From NCBI GenBank assembly GCA_013820875.1, contig JACDHS010000012.1:1-59239 (forward strand): DNA of 59,239 nucleotides, written 5' to 3'. Shown here piece after piece: positions 42,573 through 50,827 of this stretch. Position 1 is the first letter of the stretch, and each line of letters begins with the position of its first letter. A program made the position numbers and the translations under genes. Under the pieces are notes generated by a model that made no database searches, was not told the origin of the DNA, and saw nothing but the letters and a program-made list of their open reading frames with translations. The DNA comes from Verrucomicrobiota bacterium. Lineage in GTDB: Bacteria; Verrucomicrobiota; Verrucomicrobiia; Limisphaerales; JACDHS01.

Positions 42573-45320
42573 ATGAACGAGACCAATCCAATTGATGCTG
42601 TCCAACAGGATGCCGAAGCGGTTACCGCGATTCGGAGTGGTGACGCGGAACGGTATCGCGAACTCGTGGAACGCTATGAACGGCGTGTTTTTGCGATCGC
42701 GTGGAGTCGGTTGGGGGATGCGGCCCTTGCGGAGGAAGCAGCCCAGGATGCGTTTGTTCGTGGTTATCAGCAGCTGCGTTTGCTGAGCGACGGCGCAAAG
42801 TTCGCGGGTTGGATCAGTTCAATCACTCGCAATATCGCCATCAACCTCGGGCTGCGCCATCGCCGTGAACTGAAGAAGCGCGAACGCTGGGCGCTGGAAC
42901 AGGTGACGTCGGAGAGTGGCGAGTCCGAAGATGAAAATTTCACGCCAGAAACGTTGCGCCGGACTTTGGAAGATATTTCCGCCGCACATCGCGAATGCCT
43001 CGTCCTGTTTTATCTCGAAGGCAAAAGCGGGAGTGAAGCTGCCACTGCACTGGGGGTATCGGAAGCAGCCTTTCGAGTGCGGTTGCATCGGGCGCGAGTA
43101 GCGATTCGCGAACAGTTGGATAAGAAGTTGGAAAACTCTCTGCAGAATCTGCGTCCGACCAAGCCAATCGTGCCTGCGGTGATGGCGGCGATCTTTCTCA
43201 CCTCATCCGCGAAAGCTGCGACTGGAGGTGCTTTAGCAGGCGGCGCAGGAGCTTTAGGCGGCGGTAAAGGTTTTTTGTTTTCCTGGTTTTCTTTGGTGCC
43301 CCTGATCGGCGCGTTGCCCGGTGTTTTGTTTGCCTGGTTTGTGGGAGGAATGGAACGGCGGAACTTCCGCGATCAAGAAGGTTTTCGTCCGGCATTTCAG
43401 CGGCGCTACCTGCGAAGTTTTATGTGGGGCTTTCCGCTCGCGATGGTGGTTGGTATCTTTGCTTATTCTTTGGTTAGCTCCACAGACTTGGGTTTTTCCA
43501 ACAAGATAGGAAAAACAGTGGTGGCCGTATTTCTCCTGTATCTCACCTTGTTTGCAGCACGGTCGCTCTACATTGCGAGGAATGCGTTCCAGGTGGGCAT
43601 GGTTGTCTATACTGTCATTCTAGTGGTCGGCAATACTGCGGTCATAGTCGGTTGGCTTCCCAAACAGTTTTTTGCGCTCCCGATCATTCTTGGCAGCATT
43701 CTTTTGATACTTCTACTCAAGAAGCGGCCACTGCGAATGGATTACAATCTCTTCCTCCGCGCTGCCCAGGGTTTGCTTGATTCGCCGTCGCCGGTTTCGC
43801 CGATTAAAGGTGATGTGTTAAGCCGTGGTGAGATCCTGATGTTCGCTCGTTTCCTTGGGGCTCGCTGGCTCGTATCCAATTTCCGATGGGAGAATAATGG
43901 GTTGGCGCTTCAGTTGCCGTCGGTGGAGACTCATTTTGTCAAAAACCTCTCCATGCTTTTTATGCCGTTGTTTCGAAAGAATGGCTCATGGGTTCTACTT
44001 GCAGCGGATGGCACGGTTCGGGCGAATGCCGGTTCAAATGATTTCAAACGCTTGGAAATGTTAACCGGTAGATCGTTGTTTGAACTGGATAGCTTTGTGG
44101 CGAACTCCGTAGAGCATGCCTGGCGGGAATTTCGTCTTGGAAACATTGAAGCAGCCGAGAAGGCGATTGGCCAATTGCCTGACTCGGAGGTGTTCGTGGT
44201 CGCGCCAGAGCGCGCGAAATCCACTCTCTGGTGGCGAATGCTGCTCGGTACGTCAGTGGCTCTGATGCTGTTTTCCTCGTTCGGCCCATATTTGTTTCCT
44301 GCATGGTTTTCGAAACAAAAGCCGGTTTCGATTTCAGAAACAGAGGTGCGCCGGTTCCTCGGGGAAATTCAAGCTGATACGAACCGGAATGTAAGGGTAA
44401 AAAATGACATTCTGACTGCACTCACCTTTTGTCGCGTTCTTCCACCAACCAATCTTTTTGCTCCAAACGCTTTACAGACGATGCAGAAGGAGGTTTTTCG
44501 GGTGTCTGGTGTCGAGAGCCAGGAAGAAGTGAAACCTTCCAATCTATTTGAAAGTTTTCTTCTTACCGAAGCTTTGATGGGCGATTGGCTGGATTGGAAT
44601 GCGATTGAGCTGCAACCCGCCGACTTTAGAAATTATTTTCAAACTGATCGGGGCAGGAAAGGTGAGGATAATTGGCAGTTTTTACTCACTCGTTGCAAAT
44701 CCTGGTCTTGGGTGATTGAAGGGGAAGGCGACGTAAGGCGGATAAGAGGCTCCGGTCTGGCGCAATTGCAACTTCTACAAGAGGTGGACTGCCTCGATCT
44801 CATAGACCGAGACAAACTCATCCAACAGATCGCTTCTGTGCAGATCCTGTCCGGCGAGGTTCCAGTTGGACAGCCCTCGATTCATTATTGGAAGAATGTC
44901 CGAGGGCTTTTTCACACACCCAGTTGGCCGACATTGGAAGAGACTTACTTTTCAATCGCCGCTTTGGAAATTCTTGGTGGGCTCGATAAGATCGATCGCG
45001 AAGCCTGCGTCAAAGGCATTTTGCGTCTGCATCGCAGGAAAGGCTTCTTCATCTCTCCGCAGCCGGGTGGCTACAACGAATACAAGATCGACGGAAGCGC
45101 GCGTGATTCATTCTGTGCGTTCGAGTCACTCCGGATTCTCGGTGCGTTGAACCGCGTGAAGGACTTGGATCAATGGCAATTCCGATCCAGACGACAGAAA
45201 GACGGGTCTTTAACCTGGAACAACATCGAAGCCTGGGTGTTGCAGCAGCGCTTGAACAAAACATTGCGCGAAATGCAAAATAACCCGCAATCGCCCGTCC
45301 AGTCCCTCTCACGGGAATGA
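42573..45320 (+). CDS. ECF sigma factor fused to a membrane domain and a toroid-like C-terminus
   Basis: 915 residues. Residues 1-190 are a full ECF sigma factor: sigma-2 near FAIAWSRLGDAALAEEAAQD and sigma-4 at YLEGKSGSEAATALGVSEAAF with a recognition helix (VRLHRARVAIREQL). From about 236 to 382 there are five hydrophobic helices, and another at 551-570. A weaker one at about 199-216 would decide on which side the C-terminus lies. Residues 383-550 have no recognised fold. Residues 580-915 show alpha-alpha repeats like prenyltransferase/terpene-cyclase toroids (TLEETYFSIAALEILGGL; DSFCAFESLRILGAL). No anti-sigma gene lies beside it, so sensing and transcription may be linked in cis. Confidence 0.85.
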   Translation: MNETNPIDAVQQDAEAVTAIRSGDAERYRELVERYERRVFAIAWSRLGDAALAEEAAQDAFVRGYQQLRLLSDGAKFAGWISSITRNIAINLGLRHRRELKKRERWALEQVTSESGESEDENFTPETLRRTLEDISAAHRECLVLFYLEGKSGSEAATALGVSEAAFRVRLHRARVAIREQLDKKLENSLQNLRPTKPIVPAVMAAIFLTSSAKAATGGALAGGAGALGGGKGFLFSWFSLVPLIGALPGVLFAWFVGGMERRNFRDQEGFRPAFQRRYLRSFMWGFPLAMVVGIFAYSLVSSTDLGFSNKIGKTVVAVFLLYLTLFAARSLYIARNAFQVGMVVYTVILVVGNTAVIVGWLPKQFFALPIILGSILLILLLKKRPLRMDYNLFLRAAQGLLDSPSPVSPIKGDVLSRGEILMFARFLGARWLVSNFRWENNGLALQLPSVETHFVKNLSMLFMPLFRKNGSWVLLAADGTVRANAGSNDFKRLEMLTGRSLFELDSFVANSVEHAWREFRLGNIEAAEKAIGQLPDSEVFVVAPERAKSTLWWRMLLGTSVALMLFSSFGPYLFPAWFSKQKPVSISETEVRRFLGEIQADTNRNVRVKNDILTALTFCRVLPPTNLFAPNALQTMQKEVFRVSGVESQEEVKPSNLFESFLLTEALMGDWLDWNAIELQPADFRNYFQTDRGRKGEDNWQFLLTRCKSWSWVIEGEGDVRRIRGSGLAQLQLLQEVDCLDLIDRDKLIQQIASVQILSGEVPVGQPSIHYWKNVRGLFHTPSWPTLEETYFSIAALEILGGLDKIDREACVKGILRLHRRKGFFISPQPGGYNEYKIDGSARDSFCAFESLRILGALNRVKDLDQWQFRSRRQKDGSLTWNNIEAWVLQQRLNKTLREMQNNPQSPVQSLSRE

Positions 45321-45359
45321 GATTGGATCATACCCGTTACCCCGGATTGCAGCCACCTT

Positions 45360-45617
45360 CTACGTGATCATTTGATAGACTTGGAACCGTTCAGGCAAGG
45401 TGGTGAGTTTCTCGATTTGCCGTTCCCACCGGACCAGTTTTGCGGCGACTGTTTTGGAGCCTTTGACTTTCCGACCCGCGCTAACGAGCGCTTTGAGTTG
45501 GTCTTGTTTGAACGCGGCCCTTTGAATCGCATAATTAATTGGATTCACATCGGTAACCGATTGGAATTTATGCTGTTGAATTTCAACCCTCAAGTGTTCG
45601 AACTCTTTGCGTGTCAT
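45360..45617 (-). CDS. Small unknown protein, basic coil
   Basis: 85 residues (MTRKEFEHLRVEIQQHKF). Lys/Arg-rich amphipathic helices in the middle and end (AGRKVKGSKTVAAKLVRWERQIEKL). No membrane segment or known motif. Overlaps the 84-residue gene upstream by 35 bases, so it is translated from the same transcript. Confidence 0.55.
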   Translation of the reverse strand: MTRKEFEHLRVEIQQHKFQSVTDVNPINYAIQRAAFKQDQLKALVSAGRKVKGSKTVAAKLVRWERQIEKLTTLPERFQVYQMIT

Positions 45618-45837
45618 ATTTTAAGTTTCCCATGTTCTGTGGAAGAGGCAGGATGATGTCGGATGCGTGATTCTCAAAGGTGAGTCTGATCTGGACGCCA
45701 GATAGTTGCCTGGCCTGACAGAAGTTCAGCGCGTTCAACGTATTCGGAAAACTACGCGCCAACAATTCATCCCGTGTCCAACTATCATTCTCCTGCAGAT
45801 AGAGCAAATTACCTTTTTTTTGTAGTACAACTTTCAT
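45583..45837 (-). CDS. Small unknown protein, MKV family member 1
   Basis: 84 residues with a good Shine-Dalgarno-like GGGACCGGGA before the ATG. The N-terminus MKVVLQKKGNLLYLQ, a middle ALNFCQARQLSG and a C-terminal VRTLEG are compatible with a small alpha/beta protein. It is paralogous to the 67-residue gene at 45997-46200. Function unknown. Confidence 0.65.
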   Translation of the reverse strand: MKVVLQKKGNLLYLQENDSWTRDELLARSFPNTLNALNFCQARQLSGVQIRLTFENHASDIILPLPQNMGNLKYDTQRVRTLEG

Positions 45838-45996
45838 TCCCGGTCCCTTGATTTGCTGATGAGCATTACCCTTATCTGGAATCGGCGGTGTAGTGCAAGC
45901 TGTTAGACTGGAAACTTATCCCCAAAACCCTCCGAAAGTTGTGAATAACTTTTTTCAGGGATCTGGGATGTCGTGGAAAACTCCTCATACATACAT

Positions 45997-46200
45997 TTAG
46001 TCGTCGCATCGAATTGGCATTCGATAATGATGGCCTCCCGACTCAATCACGATCGCGTTATTGGAAAGATTGTTGCGATAACAAAAGCTGATTGCATCCC
46101 AGGTGGTTTTAAAATCGGACGCCTCTTCACGATTGCATGTGCGCTGCCCGTTTTCTCTCAGGAACAACCCAGTTTCCTCATTTTTGATCAATACTTTCAT
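45997..46200 (-). CDS. Small unknown protein, MKV family member 2
   Basis: 67 residues from the ATG at 46200, behind GGGAAACGAG. It starts MKVLIKNEETGLFLREN, with a shared centre DAISFCYRNNLSNN matching ALNFCQARQLSG of the neighbouring paralog: MKV, xLxL, xxW, AxxFCxxxxL. The frame extends upstream, but without conservation. Function unknown. Confidence 0.65.
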   Translation of the reverse strand: MKVLIKNEETGLFLRENGQRTCNREEASDFKTTWDAISFCYRNNLSNNAIVIESGGHHYRMPIRCDD

Positions 46201-46632
46201 CTCGTTTCCCTTTGCAATATTAGTGAAAACCATCCTCCAGAGTTTCGATTTAACAACGGAGATGAATTCCGATTCGTGTGCAGTCGTTTTTCTCATTGCA
46301 TCATCAGAGAGAGGGAGGGGAGGCACTGGGCGAAAGTCCGAAGCGAATAGAAACTTTCGTGAAGCACGTTAATCCCGAAGCTAAAGTGCTTTGGGCATTT
46401 CTTCAGGGTGCTGCCTGCGTCTCCCTGGCAGAAAGAAACCTGCGAGCGGTCGCAATAGTTCTCTCATCGCTTGCTACTTGAAAACCTGTCAGCAAGTGCC
46501 AGCAGCACATTGGTGCGGCAGTTCATTAGGTTGTTCGCAGCCATTCTCAATCTCACCTGTTAAGCCGAAACGTTGACTTTAAGATTCACGGCATCTATTG
46601 CTACTGCTCGATTTTTGATTAGGTTCGATTCT
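46201..46632. other. Gene-free gap, 432 bases
   Basis: Divergent between the small MKV genes and the ferredoxin. No RNA, repeat or defensible operator recognised. Confidence 0.45.
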
Positions 46633-46920
46633 ATGCCGAAAGTGACTGTATTGCCTGCTGATGTGTCCGCGGAAGTGCCCGCGGGGGAATTGCTGCTTGA
46701 AGCCGGCGAAAAAGCCGGTGTGGAAATGGAAGCAGGATGTTTCAATTGTTCCTGTGGCACCTGTGCTGTTGAAGTGGTCCGCGGGATGGAAAACCTCGAT
46801 GAACCCACCCCGGAAGAACTGGATGTCCTCGATGCCTGGAACAAAGATCCGGAGAAGTATCGTCTGGCATGTTGTGTGAAAGTTTTGCGAAACGAAGTCG
46901 TCATCAAGGCCGGGCATTAA
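46633..46920 (+). CDS. [2Fe-2S] ferredoxin, plant/xylene-monooxygenase type
   Basis: 95 residues from the ATG at 46633 (MPKVTVLPADVSAEV). Cys36, Cys41 and Cys44 form a CX4CX2C motif (GCFNCSCGTC) and a distal Cys80 or Cys81 (RLACCVKV) completes the cluster. Single-domain beta-grasp ferredoxin. It precedes the pdhA gene by 117 bases and could donate or accept electrons in central metabolism, but a link to the pdh genes is not proven. Confidence 0.87.
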   Translation: MPKVTVLPADVSAEVPAGELLLEAGEKAGVEMEAGCFNCSCGTCAVEVVRGMENLDEPTPEELDVLDAWNKDPEKYRLACCVKVLRNEVVIKAGH

Positions 46921-47000
46921 GAAGTGTATTGAACCATGCCAGTCTCAATCAGAGATCACGCATCACGCTTTAACTTTTACATTTCCCCCAAAGAGAAGAT

Positions 47001-47029
47001 TTGCGCCACCCATTGAAAACCGCGATAAC
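47001..47029 (+). promoter_or_regulatory. Possible promoter just before pdhA
   Basis: TTGCGC (47001-47006), 17 bases, GATAAC (47024-47029), then eight bases to the ATG at 47038 with no Shine-Dalgarno. The leader would be nearly absent. Weak evidence. Confidence 0.3.
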
Positions 47030-47037
47030 TAGCCCCG

Positions 47038-48063
47038 ATGTCAGTTGTGAGTGAAGCAGTGCCAATCAACAATATCTCGCGCGAAGATTACCTGAGCGCG
47101 TTTCGCTGGATGCTTCTGGCGCGTTTGTTGGACGAGAAGATGGCCAACCTTTATCGCGCTGGAAAAATTTTCGGCGGCGTATATCTCGGCCGTGGCCAGG
47201 AAGCCGTGAGCGTTGCGGTTGGCATGGCGCTACGCAAGGGCGATGTGTTTGCGCCTTTGATCCGCGATGGCGCTGGCCGCCTCGCTTTCGGTGAACCAAT
47301 TCTTGATGCCATCCGTACCTGCATGGGTTCGCCACTCGGTCCGATGCGCGGGCGCGACGGCAATGTTCATCGCGGTCATCCCAGGGAAGGCCTTCTTCCG
47401 ATGCTTTCGCATCTCGGTTCCATGATTTCAGTGGTTAACGGAATTTTAATGGCGCGACGTTACAAAGGGAACGACGGAACCGTCGGCGCAACCTGTCTCG
47501 GCGAAGGCGGAACTTCCACCGGCGCATTTCATGAAGCCATGAACCAGGCTGCCGTTGAAAAACTTCCGCTGGTCATGCTGGTGGTGGACAATCAGTACGC
47601 CTATTCGACTCCCACATCACGCCAGTTTGCCTGTGCCAGCCTGGTGGATCGCGCAATCGGTTATGGCATTGAAGGTCACAGCCTGGATGGAACGAAACTG
47701 GACGCTTGTTTGGGCACGTTGCAAAGGGCGGTCGATAATGCTCGCTCCGGCAAAGGACCGCAATTGATCGTCGCAAAACTGCTGCGCCTTTGCGGTCATG
47801 GCGAGCACGACGACGCCAGCTACATTGACCCGAAGTTGAAAGAATCTCCCCTCGGTTGCGATTGCATGAAGCTGGCTGAAACAAATATTTTGCAACAACA
47901 GTGGGCCGACGAAACAGCGATCGCGAGTTGGCGCACAGAAGCGGTGCAGAAAATTGAAGAAGCCGTTTCCATCGTGCAGCGCGAAGCCGCTCCTGATGGC
48001 TACAAAGAAAATTGGCAGGCCCTCGCTTCCAAACATCTGGGCGAAGTTTATCCGGAAGCGTAA
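47038..48063 (+). CDS. pdhA: Pyruvate dehydrogenase E1 component, alpha subunit
   Basis: 341 residues. With the beta subunit it decarboxylates pyruvate on ThDP and transfers the acetyl group to lipoyl-E2. The ThDP-binding segment is LGEGGTSTGAFHEAMNQAAVEKLPLVMLV in two parts: GEGGTSTG and EAMNQAAVEKLPLV. Phosphorylation-loop-like residues RGHPREGLLP and SHLG are present. Followed ten bases later by pdhB. The specificity, pyruvate versus branched 2-oxo acid, cannot be proven; the operon order favours pyruvate. Confidence 0.9.
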   Translation: MSVVSEAVPINNISREDYLSAFRWMLLARLLDEKMANLYRAGKIFGGVYLGRGQEAVSVAVGMALRKGDVFAPLIRDGAGRLAFGEPILDAIRTCMGSPLGPMRGRDGNVHRGHPREGLLPMLSHLGSMISVVNGILMARRYKGNDGTVGATCLGEGGTSTGAFHEAMNQAAVEKLPLVMLVVDNQYAYSTPTSRQFACASLVDRAIGYGIEGHSLDGTKLDACLGTLQRAVDNARSGKGPQLIVAKLLRLCGHGEHDDASYIDPKLKESPLGCDCMKLAETNILQQQWADETAIASWRTEAVQKIEEAVSIVQREAAPDGYKENWQALASKHLGEVYPEA

Positions 48064-48072
48064 TCGTAATCG

Positions 48073-49041
48073 ATGAACAGCATTACCTACCTCGAAGCCA
48101 TTCGCGAAGCCCAGGCCAAGGCATTGAAGGACGATCCCCGCGTTTATATTTACGGACAGGATGTCGGGGCATTCGGCGGTGCATTTAAGGCGACCAAGAA
48201 CCTCGCCAACGAATTTCCTGGACGCGTCATTGATGCGCCCATCAGCGAAGATGCCATCATTGGTTCTGCGATCGGCGCCGCCATTGAAGGAATGCGTCCA
48301 ATCATCGAAATGCAGTTCGCCGATTTCTCAACCGTCGGTTTCAACCAGATCGTCAACCACGCTGCCGCTTACTTTTGGCGCACGAATGTTCCGCTTCCTA
48401 TCGTGGTTCGACTTCCCTCGGGTGGCACCACCGGGAGTGGACCGTTCCACAGTCAAAGTATGGAAGCGATCTACGCGCATTATCCGGGCCTGATCGTAAT
48501 GACGCCTGCTACGGTGGAAGATGCCTATAGTATGTTGATTGAGGCGGTCGCGATCGATGACCCTGTCATTTTCTGCGAGCACAAATATCTTTATTACCAT
48601 CTCAAGGCCGACAAATTGCCGAGTGAAGCATTGCCCACTGGCAAGGCGCGCATCGCCCGTCCAGGTCGTGATTTAACGATCGTGACCTACAGCGCGATGG
48701 TGCATGAAGCATTGGCCGTTGCCGAAGAATTGAAGACGGAAGGATACGAGATCGAAGTGGTGGATCTCCGTTCCATCAAGCCTATTGATACCGATACCGT
48801 CATTGCCTCGGTCGCGCGCACTGGACGTTTGCTCTGCGTTGGCGAAGCCTGGCCCTGGGGCGGAGTCACCGCCGAAGTGATCGCGCGGGTTGCCACGGAA
48901 GCATTCGACCTGCTCGATGCCCCCCCGCAACGTCTTAACGCTAAAGACACGCCCATTCCGTATCATCCGAATTTGTGGAGCGTCCATCGTCCGACCTCCC
49001 GCAGTATCTCGGATGCCGCCCGAAAACTTTTGCAAACGTGA
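48073..49041 (+). CDS. pdhB: Pyruvate dehydrogenase E1 component, beta subunit
   Basis: 322 residues. Conserved SITYLEAIREAQAKALKDD, GQDVGAFGGAFKATKNL, APISEDAIIGSAIGAAIEGM and the C-terminal transketolase domain VVDLRSIKPIDTDTVIASVARTG. It pairs with pdhA to make the ThDP site. The gene is followed by a palindromic insert before the E2 gene. Confidence 0.93.
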   Translation: MNSITYLEAIREAQAKALKDDPRVYIYGQDVGAFGGAFKATKNLANEFPGRVIDAPISEDAIIGSAIGAAIEGMRPIIEMQFADFSTVGFNQIVNHAAAYFWRTNVPLPIVVRLPSGGTTGSGPFHSQSMEAIYAHYPGLIVMTPATVEDAYSMLIEAVAIDDPVIFCEHKYLYYHLKADKLPSEALPTGKARIARPGRDLTIVTYSAMVHEALAVAEELKTEGYEIEVVDLRSIKPIDTDTVIASVARTGRLLCVGEAWPWGGVTAEVIARVATEAFDLLDAPPQRLNAKDTPIPYHPNLWSVHRPTSRSISDAARKLLQT

Positions 49042-49057
49042 AGAACATAAACACAAC

Positions 49058-49118
49058 GGAGTATTGGAGTAGTGGAGTAATGGAGTTTTGTTCCATTACT
49101 CCAACACTCCAGCACTCC
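49058..49118. repeat. Palindrome of 8-base GGAGTNNT words between pdhB and pdhC
   Basis: Left arm is four copies of GGAGTNNT (starting 49058); right arm 49092-49118 is the reverse complement in copies of the word (ATTACTCC, AACACTCC, AGCACTCC), with about four mismatches. It would form a long stem in the transcript between E1 and E2 genes. Confidence 0.85.
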
Positions 49119-49135
49119 AGTTTCCCATTCTGATC

Positions 49136-50338
49136 ATGCCTCAACTTCCCATCATCATGCCGCAACTGGGCGAGTCCATCGCCGAGGCCAACATCGTTAA
49201 CTTCCTGGTTAAAGCGGGCGACACCGTTGCTGCCGATCAGGACATCATCGAGGTGGAGACCAACAAGGCGACCATGAACGTCAGTTCGCCGGGCAGTGGT
49301 CGTGTTGAAAAGTTGATTGCCAAACAAAATGAAAGTTATGCCGTTGGCGCGATCCTCGGTTACCTCGAGGTCACCGAGGAAGAAGCGCAACGACTCGGCA
49401 TCAATGGTTCGCCAACGCCAATCGAAGCAGAAAAGATCAGTGGTAACGGCGAGAAAACTGCAGTCACAGAAATTCGCCAGCCAGAAGTCGAACCAACCGT
49501 GCGCGGTCTGCCTGTTCCAGCCAGTGCGAGGGGTGCAACTTATCTTTCTCCGCGCATGAAAGCGCGCATGAATGAACTCGGTCTGCACGCTGCTGACATG
49601 GCCGGCATCGCCGGCAGCGGCGCAGCAGGGCGCGTCACCATCGACGATCTCGAAAAATTTATTGCCAGCCTGGAAAAGCTGAAGCTCAGCGATGCTTCCC
49701 CTATGCGTATCGCAGTCGCCGATGCCATGCGTCGCAGTTGCGCTCGTCCTCTTGCGACCGTCGCATTGCCATTCTGCCTCGATCCGCTTTTGGTGCATCG
49801 CAAGAAAACGGAACCAAAGCCGGGTCCCGCACTTTACGCCATGCGTGCCCTGGCCATTGCACTGGCAGAAAACAGCGCTCCTGCCGGACGCCTGATCGGC
49901 AGCAAAATTGTTCATCCGCCCGCGATCGACATCGGTTTTGCTGTGGAAGTGGAAGACGGCGTTTTGGTTCCAGTCTTGCGCGAAGTGGAAAAGCGTTCGT
50001 TGTCAGAACTTACTGTCCGTTACAACGAGCTCGTAGAATTCGCGCGTCAACGCAAACTGCCGCGCGACGCCACTGGCGGTTCCATTGCGACTGTCACAAA
50101 TTTCGGCACGTTCGGCCTAACTTGGGCCACGCCCATCCCGCTTCCGGAGCAAACGCTTGTGCTCGGTTTGGGTGCAGGCAAAAAAGTTCCAAGCTGGGAC
50201 GAATCGAAACAGGCATTCCTCCCGATCATGGAAGCGAACCTGACCCTCAGCTTCGACCACCGCGTTCTCGATGGCGGCGGAGCCGGGCGATTGCTGGCCA
50301 GAGTGGCGGCTTTGTTGCAGGCGCCGGAGAAGTTGTAA
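49136..50338 (+). CDS. pdhC: Dihydrolipoamide acetyltransferase (E2) of pyruvate dehydrogenase
   Basis: 400 residues from the ATG at 49136. One lipoyl domain with Lys44 in VETNKATMNV, a peripheral-subunit-binding domain (YLSPRMKARMNELG ... GSGAAGRVTIDDLE), then the catalytic core ending SFDHRVLDGGGAGRLL, with HxxxDG containing the catalytic His. It passes the acetyl group to CoA and docks E3. No E3 (lpd) gene is in the window. The ORF is followed by a truncated toxin relic. Confidence 0.93.
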   Translation: MPQLPIIMPQLGESIAEANIVNFLVKAGDTVAADQDIIEVETNKATMNVSSPGSGRVEKLIAKQNESYAVGAILGYLEVTEEEAQRLGINGSPTPIEAEKISGNGEKTAVTEIRQPEVEPTVRGLPVPASARGATYLSPRMKARMNELGLHAADMAGIAGSGAAGRVTIDDLEKFIASLEKLKLSDASPMRIAVADAMRRSCARPLATVALPFCLDPLLVHRKKTEPKPGPALYAMRALAIALAENSAPAGRLIGSKIVHPPAIDIGFAVEVEDGVLVPVLREVEKRSLSELTVRYNELVEFARQRKLPRDATGGSIATVTNFGTFGLTWATPIPLPEQTLVLGLGAGKKVPSWDESKQAFLPIMEANLTLSFDHRVLDGGGAGRLLARVAALLQAPEKL

Positions 50339-50409
50339 CGACACGGCGTGCTGACATTGCATCCGGTCGCACGAAAACACACAAAGAAGCTGATAATTTT
50401 GTTGGAGTC

Positions 50410-50583
50410 ATGGGCCACACAATGGACTTCAAGGTAATCTGGGCAGACTCCGCAATCGCAGACTTACACGAAATCTGCACCTACATTGCGCAACACGACT
50501 CTCAGGCAGCTTATCGAATGGGTCAGGGCATTCTTGATCACGTTGCCATCCTCTCTTCTTTTCCGCTGATCGGTCCTACATAA
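50410..50583 (+). pseudogene. ParE/RelE-type toxin fragment
   Basis: Starts MGHTMDFKVIWADSAIADLHEI and runs to SFPLIGPT, then an in-frame TAA at 50581-50583. Intact toxins continue for another 40-45 residues with a basic IxYRV segment. A degenerate possible continuation (IRYKVHH) is in a different frame after 50620. No antitoxin gene precedes it. It is a decayed, harmless remnant. Confidence 0.65.
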
Positions 50584-50789
50584 TTAGATGCGAATTGCGA
50601 AATGCTGAAGAAAAGAACAAGGATTCGTTACAAGGTCCACCATAGCGATTGGACACCATTCACCGGATCCATAACTTTGCCCGTTCCCGAATTCGTGAGA
50701 ATTTTGTGATTCGTGTCTAAAATCCTTCTTCTCGCTTCGAATTCTCGTGTAGGGATTGTTGTTTTTCATACGTCAGCCCTGAAACGACG

Positions 50790-50822
50790 TTGACGTAAGT
50801 TGCAAATGAGACTATTAATAGT
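50790..50822 (+). promoter_or_regulatory. Promoter and palindromic operator of the Xre-RES module
   Basis: TTGACG (50790-50795), 17 bases, TATTAA (50813-50818). The perfect palindrome ACTATTAATAGT (50811-50822) includes the whole -10 box. The ATG is only six bases after the palindrome, at 50828, and no Shine-Dalgarno is present, so the message is predicted to be leaderless or nearly so. Confidence 0.55.
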
Positions 50823-50827
50823 ATCAA

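Noticed and set aside
49738-50409. Long open frame overlapping pdhC and leading into the toxin relic
   Set aside because: The upstream part is an Arg-rich shadow of pdhC; only the last 55 residues match a toxin.
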